Assembly (NCBI GenBank): GCA_010093605.1
Contig: MU004192.1
Span: forward strand, 1,191,774 to 1,255,773
DNA from: Lophium mytilinum
Lineage: Eukaryota; Ascomycota; Dothideomycetes; Mytilinidiales; Mytilinidiaceae
DNA length: 64,000 nt
Direction: 5' to 3'
How positions within the stretch are numbered: position 1 is the first letter of the stretch; each line of letters begins with the position of its first letter. The position numbers and the translations under genes are program-made. Shown here in pieces: positions 12,645-24,184 of this stretch. A model generated the notes under the pieces. That model did no database searches and was not told the origin of the DNA. It saw only the letters and a list, made by a program, of their open reading frames with translations.

Positions 12645-13435
12645 GGCGACGCCTCCTCTCCGCTTAAGCCAGACGCAAGATGCAAGCTCGGGGTGCTCCC
12701 TCGTGCGTCTCTCGAGTCGTTCGGCGGGTACTAGGGCACTCGCAGGTCGTGGTTGGGGTGCTTGGGGTGCAGTACTATCTCGAAGTTTGCTGTCGAGGAT
12801 GGCAAAGTCCAGTAGCTCTCGCCGCAATAATGCCTACAGCTGCTCCAAGCGATCAGGCGTCGGGATCGGACCGTGTGCCCGCGGCGAATCAGGGCAGCTG
12901 GAAAGCGGCTTGCAATGGGCGTGCTAGCTGTCTTGTCCTTAGCAGTGAATGTCGGCGCGCGGTGCTGTGCATTGCGGGGCGCCGGGGGAGCGACTGTCGA
13001 CGTTTAAAGAGCGCAGTTGCCGCCAATCGCGGCAAAGAATAAAATGATTTACAGCGCCAGAGAGCCCATCTCGCATCCTTCGCTGTTGATGTACTGGACA
13101 GTATTGGACAGTATCGTCCGCTAATCGAGTACTCGCAGCTACCGTCGGTCTCGTGAGGATGCCATCTGACAAAGCCCAGGTTGGAACGCCAAGCGCTGCC
13201 AAAAGACGGGTCCTTCCGCGAGACCGTGGCATCCTGAGACTGCAGGTGGGTTCCCTATGTTTCAGACAGGGAATGCATTCATTGTAATAGACTGCCATTC
13301 AGCTAATCCCACTCTGGCTAAGTAAATGGCATAAGCTACTAAACGTGATCTACCAGTCGGCACCTAGCTAAGATGTACGACCATATTAAGTTCATATCGC
13401 ACCACAATAACCCGATTCCCGAGTCGTGCCTCCAC
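12645..13435. other. intergenic interval, no gene seen
   Basis: This spans the WBP2-like start and the YTH gene stop. Plus-strand frames at 12637-13042 and minus-strand frames at 12939-13298 have no domain and no coding-like composition. It is presumed promoter and 3' UTR. Confidence 0.6.
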
Positions 13436-16400
13436 TCAAAACAGCTGTTGGTCTTCCGCTTTCATCATAGCACCGACGTCGTCAATGCTTTCGCAGAGCA
13501 ACCTGCCGCACTCCTCCTCAATCTCCTGTCCATCCCGTCCCACGAGCACCGCCTGCCCTTCGTTCATGCTATTCTTCAAATGTCCGACCCGGCTGAACCT
13601 CACGTCTGCGATCGTGATCCAGCGAATATAAAATGGGCCAGAGGTCGGCCAGAGCAAGTTCTTCGTCCAGCTAGGCGTTGGCGCTTCCCCAGGCGCCGAT
13701 TGCATCCGAGCCTGGTGGAAGATCAATTTACAGTTTACAATAGCAAGCTGGAAGAACATCAAGGAGCAGATTATAATAAGAGATGGAGCACGTACATAGC
13801 CTTGGAAGCAAGTGCTTTTATTCACTGAGAAAACCAGAATCACATGTCGACACGTCCCAAATGCATTGGCGAGCAATTCCTCGTTGTGCGGTTGCGTCGC
13901 CCACACGCCCTCACGTTGGGCCGTTTGGACGTTATCGTGATTCCAAGATTTAATCATAAAGTAGCGAGCACCTGTCCAGAGCACACCAATCAGACATAAT
14001 TACCCCGTTTCGGAGTATGATTTACATTAGAACTGCCCCGAAGGGAGGTGGCGACTAATAAGTCAAGCCACCTTGAAAGAGAAATCTGAACTATGAAAAG
14101 GGCCCTTGATTGTGATGGAGTGATTGACAGAGAAGGTGACTCAAATGTGAGAATGGCCGTACTGACCGCCTGCCCCAAGTTGCAATGGACGATCCCGCTC
14201 CGGCTCCCTCGGGGGTGTTCTGGGACGACCTCCCCGGCCTCCAAATGTACCACGGCTATAGCCTCTTCCTCGTCCACGGTCGTTGTGATAGGTTGGGGAA
14301 GTGTCGTAGACACCGCTTGAAGTTCCAGGACGGTAGTTGCTGAATTCGCTACGATACTCAGGTGGGGGGCTGCGGGCCCGTTTATAGTGAGCGCGGGGTG
14401 GGCTCTCATCCCTCCGGCTCTGATATGTGTTGCTGCGCGAAAGCATGTTACGGCCCTCTTCAACGCGACGGGCGCGTTCCTCCACGTATGATGGCAATCG
14501 GTGGGCTGGCTGTCTTAGTGGGCTTGGGCTCCTCTCTATCGCTCTATTGCGAGACGACCGAGGTTGAGATTGGGGTCCTCGAGAAGCGATATCATCGTCC
14601 ATAACTCCTCGGATACGGAAGCCGTTTCCACTGTTCTCTACACTGTTGATAGTTAGTTTTCCGGATCATCAGAGCTGGCTCACTCGCCATTCTCCGCTCT
14701 GTCGTCGGGTTGTATGTGAATAACAAAATGATGGACACGAGAAACTTTACCTATGGGGGGATACGGGTCCTTTCTCATGGCCACCTCGCATTCCTACGTC
14801 AGTATGCTCGTCTAGCCGCTGCTGGGCACCTGCTACTGCATCCAATCGCGGTTGCTTATCAGGTCGCAGGGCCTGGGGCGCTGATGGCGACAGTCCACGC
14901 TTTTGCGGAGCTTCAATATTGTCATATTTTGAAGCAACCTCAAAAGTCTTTGCAGCTGTATTTTCGGCCGGTGGCAGTGGTGGCCGCATGGACGATGTTG
15001 AAGCGATTCTCCTAACAGCGGAAGCTCGTGAAGGAGCCCGGAACGCGCTTAGGCGTGGAAGGTAGGCGTGCTCGTCCTCATCTACGGGATATTCTTTATT
15101 GATGCGTTCCGCCTCCCTCTCAAGTTCCGCGAATGCTCTATGCCTATTGAGTAGCTTCTGACGATACTCGCGATCGTGATATCGAGTCATTTCGAGCCAC
15201 TCATCCAGATCATCGAAATAGTGGGAGTGTGCGGCAGCATTGATTGAACCACCCTCAGTCGCAAGCCGTTGATCATGGCCAGAGTCAACGCGAGAATTTG
15301 AAAGCACAATCGCATTTTGGGTCGTCTTTTCAGCTGGCTGGCGCTGGGCTGCATTCTGGCCCTCAGCTGGAGGCTCCAAATTACGAGTCAAGGGGATTGA
15401 AGGTCGTCGAACAGAATTTTCTGGTTGTCGTTCGCCTTGGGTTGTCCGCTCAGGGTAGCTGTCTTTTCGAACTTGCTTCGTCGATGCTGTTGTTTCACGA
15501 TTAGTAGTATTGTTGCTAGGGGTAGAGCCATTAGCTTTAGTAGCTTGGGTCTGTATCTGAGCTGTCTGTGTTTCATTCTTGTTTGGTTGAGATCGCGAGT
15601 TATTCTGTCGAGGCAGATTTGTTGCTGGCTCTTGACGATCCCGAGCCTTGTCAGTATTGCTATCCTTGCGTTCAGGCTGAGCCGGCTGGATAGACTTTGA
15701 GGTTTCAGTGTTAGTACCCCCTCTCAGTACAGTTGGCTTTGCGACCTCTTTTCCTGGCAACAGTTGTTGTGCATTTGAACCAGCTTTGGGTTGGATCATT
15801 TCTCCCCACCCTACGGATGGCTGAGGTGGAGACTTTTGTTTGGTCAATTTGGGTTGTTGCACTTGCTGTAATGGTTTTGGCGATTGAGCAGGGCCATTAT
15901 TCTTGATGGTCGACGGAACAGTGGGTTTCTTCGTTGAAGACGCCGACACTGCAGTGGCTCTTCCTTGCGCAGTGGTTGTTGGCGGCGTAGCTTGCTTCGG
16001 AATAGACCACGGAGCTTTGTTAGCAGAACTATCGATTCTACTGGGTATTGCTGCCTTAGTTGGAGTGTTCTTCGCATTGGCTGCCTCCGCAGCTGCCCTC
16101 TCCTCAGCGATGAAATTATCTACATCCGCGCTCATTGCAGATGGCGCCTGTTTTGGTTCCGCTGAAGGTGTACCACTCTTCCTGGACGCTAACAGCTTTT
16201 CTCGCAGGACAGACAATTGTTGTTGGGCGGCAATCTTGGGGGCATTGGATTCGGGTTCGGTGGGTTGTGCTTTGACATCGCTCTGTGTAGGCTTCATGAC
16301 TTAGCAGGTTTTCTTCACTTAGACCAGAAAGTAGGCACGGCTTCAGTGAGTAGAGATAGGACACAGGTGCGAGCGAATCTTACCGCGCCATCCAGCCCGG

Positions 16401-16596
16401 GAGTGGGAATCGCTACACCAGCGGGGAGGATGCTGGGGACAGGCTCATTGGCCTCCTCCGGCTCATACATCCCGCCATCGTCGTCGTCGCCGTCAAACTC
16501 AACGTAGCCAGTGTCATCTCCGCCAACGTCGTATCCAGGATACGGATAAGTAAGTGGGTTGTATGGGAAGTAACCGGCTTGTGATTGCCAGTCCAT
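13436..16596 (-). CDS. YTH-domain RNA-binding protein with RG/RS-rich body
   Basis: I join six exons: 16596-16384, 16291-14751, 14698-14684, 14642-14167, 13971-13796 and 13711-13436 (898 aa). The frame is continuous across every junction. The C-terminal YTH domain (about 750-885) reads RYFMIKSWNHDNV, then GVWATQPHNEELL (cage Trp772), then ILVFSVNKS, then FYIRWITI (cage Trp838), and ends HLKNSMNEGQAVLVGRDGQEIEEEC. YTH domains bind N6-methyladenosine in RNA. The body is disordered: Ser/Pro/Gln-rich, a short helical charged block near 480 (DREYRQKLLNRHRAF), then RS and RG-rich repeats (RGRGRGYSRGTFGGRGGR) just before the YTH domain. The 15-nt exon 3 is in frame and skippable. A frame ending at 14141 with HSHI-stop is an alternative if the 195-nt intron (14166-13972) is retained. 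A two-gene model is the main competitor. Confidence 0.8.
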
Positions 16597-17448
16597 GATC
16601 GCTGGCGGGGCCTCACGACGGCCGCAATCAAATGCCTTAATGTTTGTCGAATGGATAGTGCTTTGAAACGTCCGTGTGGGTGGTGTGGTGCCAGAGTCTA
16701 GTGAAGACACCGTGTCTGAGACAGAGGGTGTAGTGAGGTAGGAGGACGAGGTTGCGCGGAGCTCTTAGACTAATTTCACAGCATAGCAGGCGCGCGTCTA
16801 GTCATCCAATTAGGCGAGTCGAGCGAGTACACCAGTAAAGTCACCCCTGGCTTAAGCGGCCCTTGGGCCCTCCTCTTCGAGTTTAGCGCACTTTCTTGCC
16901 CTTATGTTGTCTACGACATAAAGACCTTACATAAGCATAAATATCTTAGGGCAAAACTAATTCACCAAAGCCCATTTCCGCTTTCGGGCCTGAGCGTACC
17001 AGGTCTCAAAATGAGCTGTAACTTAAGCGAACCTGCGTTTGTGGCTGTGCCGTGCAATCCTACATAAGCATGCGTTGGCGGCCCTTAGCAAGCCTGCGTA
17101 AGCCAAGGCTGGCTGTTAGGCAATAGGAGCGTGATGAGGCTGTATTGCTGAGGATGTTGAGGAGAAGGGGCCGCGAGAGCGACGAGAAAGCTATATAGAA
17201 TACTCCAGACCCGTGCCTGTCTAAGTAGCCATCCTCACGTGCGTAACACACCACCTCATGTCGAACCCATCTCCCCTCCATAGTGCGAAACAAGCACGAG
17301 TTACCAAGTTGCAGCCTAGATTAACGTCTGCGGATTGGAGGACAACGGCTTGTGGACATCTACTATCTAGTGGGAATGTGGGGAGCCTGGAGGCCGACAA
17401 TGCGCAGAATGGACGTTGTGATGAACTTCTCAGCACTAGCCATGATGA
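16597..17448. other. intergenic interval with short repeated words
   Basis: No gene was seen. The word CCT(T)ACATAAGCAT occurs twice (about 16,926 and 17,060), and related AAGC.CCTGCG words recur at about 17,030-17,105. This suggests a degraded local duplication upstream of the YTH gene. Confidence 0.4.
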
Positions 17449-17708
17449 CACCACAATGGCGAGGTCCTGGTACTTCGTGTTGAAGTGGTTCAAGTGTGCT
17501 TCGTCCTGGAAAGTCATGATAGTGATGACTTCGTAATCGAAATCGGCGGCGGTACCGCCAAATATGACGGGGGTGTCGCTGCCGGCCTGGTGCTGGCGAC
17601 GGTTGTGTTGGGCTTGCGAGTCTCGAAGGCAGCGACGAGGTACGGGCAGTTGGTGCGAGCTTCTAAGGGGAGTGCGGCGAGGACGGCGTCTTGCGCAGGA
17701 ATAGACAT
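17449..17708 (-). pseudogene. EthD-like (dimeric alpha/beta barrel) gene remnant
   Basis: An ATG at 17708 opens a frame reading MSIPAQDAVL and then PYLVAAFETRKPNTTV, like the first strand of small fungal EthD-domain proteins. About 90 bases on, the family resemblance continues only in another frame (SDTPVIFGG, then ADFDYEVITIMTFQDEAHLNHF, to about 17,449). The middle segment expected between them (the HIPLLKSLVG-like helix and strand) is missing, and so is the last third. This fits a gene that lost internal codons and was left frame-shifted. An intron is unlikely because the shift occurs within a few codons. The family assignment rests on memory of EthD proteins, so an unrelated small gene remains possible. 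Confidence 0.45.
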
Positions 17709-18515
17709 GGCAGTTGAGAAGGTGAGGAACGTGGACAAGAGCTAGGCGGTAGAAAGCTTTATGTGAGTACCCTACCCACTGCGCCTCGAACCGTCGCCGT
17801 TCACATCCTTGAAATCTTAGACATGGATGGTCGTAGACATGACCGTGCTAATAACATCCGCCTATTTATATTGTAGGGGGGCTGAAAAGGCCCGAGTATG
17901 TAACTGTCAGTGGAAAGTAGATACGGAGATAGAAAATAAACAAGAGAAGACAAGGGGCGCTGATACCCTACAGAGTTTGACATTGAGTCGACATTATTAT
18001 ATAAGTAGCCCAGTTCCGAGTTATCCTATAAGATGGCCTATCTTGCATAGAAAGGTGAGTTGAAGATGAGCATTTTGAGTTGTGGCCGTACAGCCTGAGT
18101 AGAGGAAGAGCTTGGGGTAAGTTTGCTTATAAATGGGGGATACGGCGCTCGCTTAACTAGGACGTGAGAGTAGGTGTTCCACATTTCGTGATCGCTTTGA
18201 AGACTCAAATATATTTAGCAAAAAGAATATCTACAAGAAGAAAGCAGAGACTCGTTACTCGGTGCAATCATCGATCATCGTCGTCAAATCATTACATCCC
18301 CATGCTATCATGCAAGACGTAAAGAAAGTCGTGACCCATAGGGCATTAGAGAAAAAAGAAACAAGAACCCAATCCAAACCCAATCAAAGACCTAAACTCA
18401 CTGAAACCCAGACTCCATCCATGGCCAACCGGACAGCAAATTTGACACCTAACTCAATAGAACCGTCTCGCTATCGAACCATTCTCAGAGCCAACCGCGG
18501 CAATGATTTAGAGTG
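17709..18515. other. intergenic interval, no gene seen
   Basis: This is the upstream side of the EthD-like remnant and the 3' side of the GBD/FH3 gene. It is moderately AT-rich with no coding-like frame. Confidence 0.55.
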
Positions 18516-21334
18516 CTAAATCCAATCGTCCGAGACACGCTCTGCGTTCTTCACTTTCTGGTCCTTGCCGAAATCCAGTCCGAGACCTAGATTGTTGCCC
18601 AAACCAAGATTCGGGGCTTCGATCATTGGAGCCTTTTCTGCTTTCTTGGGGCTCTTCTTAGGGCTGATGGGCATGGCTCCATCGCCACCGTACATCCTGA
18701 CGGTCCTGGCATCCCAATCATCCGCAACGGCAGCGCGGACCCACGTCTTGAGGCCACAGTGGACTGCGGCGTAGTACTTCTCGCTGCAGGCTCTCAAGTA
18801 ACCCAGCAACTTCTCGAATCCAGATGCCTTCAGCTCGGTACGGAGGGCATCTCTGTCTTCCCTCTCAGGAAGCGAAGCGATCAGTCCGTTGAGAAGGTCG
18901 AGATGAGTCGCCAGGTAGTTCGAAGAATCCCACTCCACGCCACCGACATATGGCTGAGCTGCAACAATGGGCCGTGGACCTGGGAAGTGTGTTTCTGCGT
19001 ACACTCTGCCGTCCTCAATAGTCTTCGGCATAGGAACAACGTTAGCAGAATGATTGAAGATCCAAAATACCTCCTTCGTAACGTTGTTGATTTCGCGACA
19101 CCAAACACGATACGGGCGTGGCTGATGCATTTGAAGGACGAATGGGACAGCTTGGGCTTCTTTCTCGTTGACGGGATCCTTCAGGTACGACAGGATTTCC
19201 CGAGCTCGGGATCCACGTTCAGCCAATGGGGCAGACGAAAGATGTGCAAACAACAGGCTGAGAATCAGATCTCGCGTGGTGAACTCGCTAGGGCCTTTGT
19301 GCTCTGGGTCAAAGAGCATTCCGATCAATGCTGGGAAGAGAGTTGAAGAAACGTTGCACAGTTCCTTCAGAGCAAGGTCGGTGGTGCATAAGCCCTTTAG
19401 GCAGCGGAGAACTTCGTGAAGCAAAGTGTCTTCATGCTCCTCCCTAGAAGTTGATTAGCGTACGCTTTTGAAAGATGGTGACAAGGACGCCTACCGCCAT
19501 TCCACCTCCAGTATCCGGTGAAGGAGGCCCACTAGCTCTGTCATACCGCCTTGACGCATGAACCCATCAACCCATTCCACGGTCTCGTTCCTGAGAAGCT
19601 GGCGTAGCTTGTTCATTTTGCCGACCTCAACTACTTGAGGCTTCTGCACCTTTCGCATGTAAGAGACAAACTCGTCCGGTGTGGCAGGCTTGGGATGCTT
19701 CGAGAAAAAAGATGATCCCTGAGAGCCATTCATCGATGCAAGAGATTTCGAGGACGGAGACTTAGGAATCATCGTCTTCGTTGAAGATGATTTGGGAAGG
19801 TCTCCCTCCGCCTTCTGCTTCTTAGTGGGAGAATCGCCCTTGCTGAACGTGAAGGCTCTGCTTCGTGGCCTAGTACGTTTGGAGGCGCTCGTGGACTTAG
19901 ACGCATCTGCAGCATCAGTAGCCTCGTCTTCATGGGACCCATCCCGGGATTTCGCAGATCTACCAAGAGTAGGACGCTTAGATGCGCCATCGCCCCAGAG
20001 AGAGCGCTTTGTTGTAGCCTCCTTTGCTGGCTGAGGCGTTGGCTGGGTTGCTTCAACCTTGTGCGTCCGAACAAAATTGGCTTTGATATCATGAGTAAGG
20101 GTTCGCATTTGCATGCGTTGGTGCTCTGGAATATTCCTGGACTCCTGAGCTATTGTTAGCGATATCGCCTCACCGATTTCGGGTGAGTTCTTACCAAAAC
20201 GGCTTCGAACTCCTCATCGAGAGACTTCGGACTCAAAGGTAGTGACGCGCTAACTTCAGCTTCCTTCGATTTTCCATTGAAGACTGCGACTGCAGCCATC
20301 ACGCGGGCACCCTTTTGGGCTACAGCTTGTCCCTGCCTGGGTTTATCATCCATGGACTTGCGGCCTTCGGAACTTGTGCGTCTCAGCATTCCCCTAGTGG
20401 TGACCCCCCTCGAACTGGTATCGTCTCTTCCCCTGCTCTCATTTCCTTTCGTAGCGGACAATGGCGCTCGCTCGCCACTCATTTTTCTAGACAGAGTCTC
20501 CATGAAATTGGAAGCCGACGCGGTGCTTGGCAGGAAGGTGGACTTGGGCCTCTCTTTTGAAGCCGCTCCCGCCCGCTTCTGCAGCGAAGGCTGGCCATAG
20601 TCGTAGAAGTTCCGCTGCTTAGATGGAGAGTATTCGGTCGGCGTATAGAGGGCAATCTCTTGTTCGATAGATCGACGGTCGTTGAGAGGGATGGTGCTTG
20701 TGGTTCTAACTTCTTGGAAGGGCTGCGAGCTGAACTGAGCCCAAATCGGAGTCTGCACTTCTGATGCTATAGCCGACCCAGGCGGTGTGGTGTTCTCTTT
20801 GTCTCTCGCATGGTGGGAAGCTCGCTTGTCCTCCTTGGGATTCTTCGACTTCTGGAATACTGCGGCTAGGTTCGTAGATGATTTGTTCTTCTTCGGACTT
20901 CCAGACTCGTCCTTTTCCGCACGGGCTCGACTCGGCTCCCTCGAGCGCCTCTTTTCCTCTCTATCCTTGTCCTTGCCTAGAGATCGCAACGAGACCGAGC
21001 TAAGAGTCTTCTTGTGTAGGCCTTTAGGCTTGGCATCCTTTATGTCCTTGGAATTCCGTGACGACGCAGGGTTGCTAGGAGGGTTCTGGATTTGACCGAG
21101 GACTCGCTGGGTATGAGGATGGTCGGGAGGGAGCATAGGCAATGCGTTCATCTTAGATCTCGGGTCGTATGACTGCGTGGTCTGGGGCTCCTTGATGCTC
21201 AGAGGCGTGCCATCTGATGGAGTCTTCTTGTGTCCCTTCGAGACCATCAATGACTTGAGCACCGAAGTAGAGGACTTGTTGCGCCGGTGGCCTGGGCGCT
21301 CAGCTCCCACATTGTGAGCTGCCTTTGGATCCAT
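18516..21334 (-). CDS. GBD/FH3 domain protein (Rid1-type formin-like GTPase-binding protein)
   Basis: Exons 21334-20195, 20144-19495 and 19443-18516 join in frame (introns 50 and 51 nt) to 905 aa. Residues 1-380 are basic, Ser/Lys-rich and probably disordered. From about residue 525 the sequence matches the diaphanous GTPase-binding/FH3 armadillo region: FVSYMRKVQKPQVVEVGKMN, then the RQLLRNETVEWVDGFMRQGG segment, LVGLLHRILEVEW, and LHEVLRCLKGLCTT, continuing to about 830. There are no FH1 proline tracts and no FH2 actin-nucleating domain. This is the layout of the formin-related Rid1 proteins of fungi, thought to bind Rho/Cdc42-class GTPases in polarity or septation. That role is carried over from the family. 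The Lys-rich C-terminal tail (SPKKSPKKAEKAP) is unstructured. Confidence 0.88.
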
Positions 21335-21897
21335 GGTCGTGAGCTGTAACGGCGTGGATTAGTGTCTGCAAGTGGAGCCGTTGGGGTTGGTATACAACGC
21401 GTACCAAGCAATTCTCCGACGCGGGAATCCAGTCAATGGTTCCAGGAAGTAAAGGATGGAGGCGTAAGGAACCAATTGCTAAAGAAACATAGAAGAAAGG
21501 AAATGTTTCGAGGGGTGGCTCGCAGCTCTGGGCTAAATGATGTGCGATGTCTTACTGAATTGATTTTCGCGGGCGGGATCTGGGCAACAACATCCGTTCG
21601 TGCACGGGCCACAGAACGTCGTCCGGACAACTATGAAAAATCACGTGAAAGCTCACATGCACGAGAGCGCCGCGACTCTTCAAAAGAATTATCGAGCAAA
21701 CTGTCGTGCAGGGTTAGTGAGTTGTGTCCACTCATGCTAGGGTGATATAATTTATATTTGAATTCGACTCTCATCAACCATTACGGAAGACTTCAGAATA
21801 TGTACACGAGCTTCGACAATCAACACCAATTGACTACATCTCAGTAGAAGACATGTAAATCAAATTTTCACTCTTCCCCCTCTACAACAAATATTCT
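21335..21897. other. intergenic interval, no gene seen
   Basis: This is the promoter side of the GBD/FH3 gene and the 3' side of the next minus-strand gene. The only open frames (21362-21745 plus, 21433-21630 minus) overlap each other and carry no recognisable domain. Confidence 0.55.
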
Positions 21898-23211
21898 TTA
21901 GTTAGTTCCACCATTGTACATGTACCCACACGGCCCATTGCTGACTGTAAGTTGGAACCCTTGAGGTGGAGCGCCAACGAGGAAGTACTCTGAAACGGCA
22001 CTCTGTGCACCACAAGTTCCTGACGCAGTCGTAAAGATGAAGCAGGTGTTGCCATTCGCATTCCACGCGACGCCGGAGCAGGCCGTGGCGCGCTGGCATT
22101 GCTCGCAGCAGTCAAGGGCCGATGTACTAGGCGCCCTAGCGAAGCTACCGGCGTTGTGGCCGGCGTTCACAATGATGGTGCCGTCGGAGAGAGCTGGACC
22201 AAGGATGTTGTTGGTCGCGCACGCTGCGAATGAGGTCTGTGTCTGGCTGACGGTATTTTGGGACGTGCTAGTAACTGGAAAGGCGGTCGTGATGGTTTCC
22301 TCCTCGGTCACAGTGAGCGTGGTGGAGAAACTACGATGTGTTAGCTTACACAGGATAAAGCACCTCCGGGAAGCAGACATACCTCTCCGTAACAGAGACA
22401 TCGGCAGGGACCTCAGTCAGTGTGGTCGTCTGGGTACTTTGGACGGTAGACGTCACGGTTTTCGGCGGCAGAGTCTTGGTGATCGCCTTGCCAACAATAA
22501 CGACGGTCTTTGTGACCTGCTTCTGGATCTGCTTGAGACCTTTATGGCGTGTCAGCAAAGCGAGGTTAAGAGCTGGGACTCAGGCGACTCACATTGAACC
22601 GCAACAGGGTAGGTCTTGGAGTTGCATCCTCCTTTCGTAGCCTTCCGCTCCGCAAGGTCGCTATGAGGGTGCTGGGCAGCTCGCTTTCCCTTAGCAGGAG
22701 TACCAGGATATCCGCCCTGAGTGTCCGCAACGGGTAGGAATCCATCTGGAGTCGGGACGGTGTACACGGCTGTCACGGTCGTATCTGGAGCGCCGATAAC
22801 TGTCGTAAAAGTTATAGTATAAGTTTGAAAGTCTGTGACGGTGGCATAGTCGGTTGACGTCGTAGAGAAAGCTGCGTGTAGTTAGCCTAACTGAGCACGA
22901 TCAGCGTTAGGATTGGATGCGAGCTTACTATCCGTGACGGCAAGATCGGTGTAAGTCTCTGTTATAGTCGTTTCTGAAACAACGCTGGTAGTGATTGGTT
23001 TTGCCGAGGTGGTGATAGTTTTGTGGGTCGTAGACAGAACAATCTTAGGAAGCAGCGTTACAGTCGTAGTCTTCGTGCTCGTAGGAACCTTCTTGATGGA
23101 TTTGGAAGACAGCTTGGTCGTGCATTTCTGGACGGTAGTGGTGCCGGTGTTTAGGGCCGAAGCAACCAACGCGGAAGAGAGTAGAAGACCCAGGAAGTTG
23201 ACTGAAACCAT
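21898..23211 (-). CDS. secreted Thr-rich protein with C-terminal apple/PAN-like Cys domain
   Basis: Exons 23211-22929, 22871-22593, 22539-22383 and 22330-21898 join in frame to 383 aa. A signal peptide is clear (MVSVNFLGLLLSSALVASA). Residues 20-270 are dominated by Thr/Val/Ser with many TTT, TVT and TKT steps and one basic, possibly processed linker (AKGKRAAQHPHSDLAERK). This is the look of an O-mannosylated stalk. The last 110 residues form a Cys-rich unit: FAACATNN, then DCCEQCQRATACSGVAW, NTCFIFTTASGTCG and a final PCGYMY. Its spacing resembles fungal apple/PAN-like extracellular domains, which often bind carbohydrate or protein. No GPI signal is visible, so secretion or cell-wall trapping is likely. 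The function is not established. Confidence 0.82.
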
Positions 23212-23644
23212 CTTGGAAGAAGGAAAATTACTTTTGCAATAGCGTGTGGACAAGAAGAAGGAGGTGGAATGAAGAGCAAAAAGTAATAGCAGGTCGCGGC
23301 GTAGATATACTCACGCCTCTTGGTTTTACGGCCAACGCCATGGTGAGCTCTAGGTGCAATGCGAACAGGAGGCGCGCCTCAAATTGTAAGGGAAGCTTTG
23401 TGGCTGGCTAGGCCTTCGCTGATATGTCGATGGGAGGATTGACAGCCCTGGAGCAGGGGGGGCACCGACGACGTGGGCGTCAATGCTAAGCTTTTGGCTC
23501 GATCCGGGACATTTCCTATTGACGCCAAAGCGGATGCGGCGTTGGCATCCGGTAGGGTGGTGCTGTCAAGCTCGTTTGAGCGGCAAGTGTGGAGAGAATG
23601 ACACGGGAGTGAAGAATCGGAGTGGTCCGTAGTCAAGCCCCTGA
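23212..23644. promoter_or_regulatory. upstream region of the secreted Thr-rich gene
   Basis: There is no coding frame. It contains GC-rich sequence directly upstream of the ATG at 23211. No specific binding site could be assigned. Confidence 0.35.
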
Positions 23645-24184
23645 CTAGTCCCGCTGATAAACCCTGGGATGCGGGCCCAGAATCACGGCGTGCCGCAAAA
23701 GTTCACGCTGCACCTCATCCTTCATCAGCCTCGTGGGCTCGATTGCGCCTTCTCCGCCCTCCGCATTGGCAGCCGCACCAGAATAACCCTTCACAGGTCC
23801 AGGAGCACAATGCCATATCCAACCAGAAGGGTCCGGCAGGGGGTTGGCCACAGGGGTAGGCGAAAAGGCGTGGCCATAACTCCAGGGTCCGCCTCGGAGC
23901 GTCCATTGCTGCAGACGCCCTAGATGAGGCTGCTTGAGTAGAGAAGGCGGACGTGAAGACGGCGGTGGAGACGCCAAGGGTATGTTAGCCAGAGGACGCG
24001 GAAGAAGACAGATAAGTAAAGTATGCCCGTTCGAAGCAATAGAGTCGATCCCAGGGAAAGCTTTCTCCTCGACTGGACACGTGTAAACCGTGAGGAGACT
24101 TTTGTGTCCTTCCGGGGGTTGCTTTGTTTCGAGATCGTCCGCGGCTAAGTCGCGCTGCTTGTGGACTAGAAGGAAATATTCAAC
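23645..24184 (-). other. 180-codon open frame without ATG beside the AT-rich block
   Basis: The minus-strand frame is open from just after a TAG at 24187-24185 to a stop at 23645, with no ATG near its start. Segments read like protein (QPPEGHKSLLTVYTCPVEE; GGPWSYGHAFSPTPVANPLP; MKDEVQRELLRHAVILGP). No family is recognised. It could be the last exon of a gene whose 5' part lay where the AT-rich block now begins (about 24.39 kb), or a chance frame in GC-rich DNA. Confidence 0.3.
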
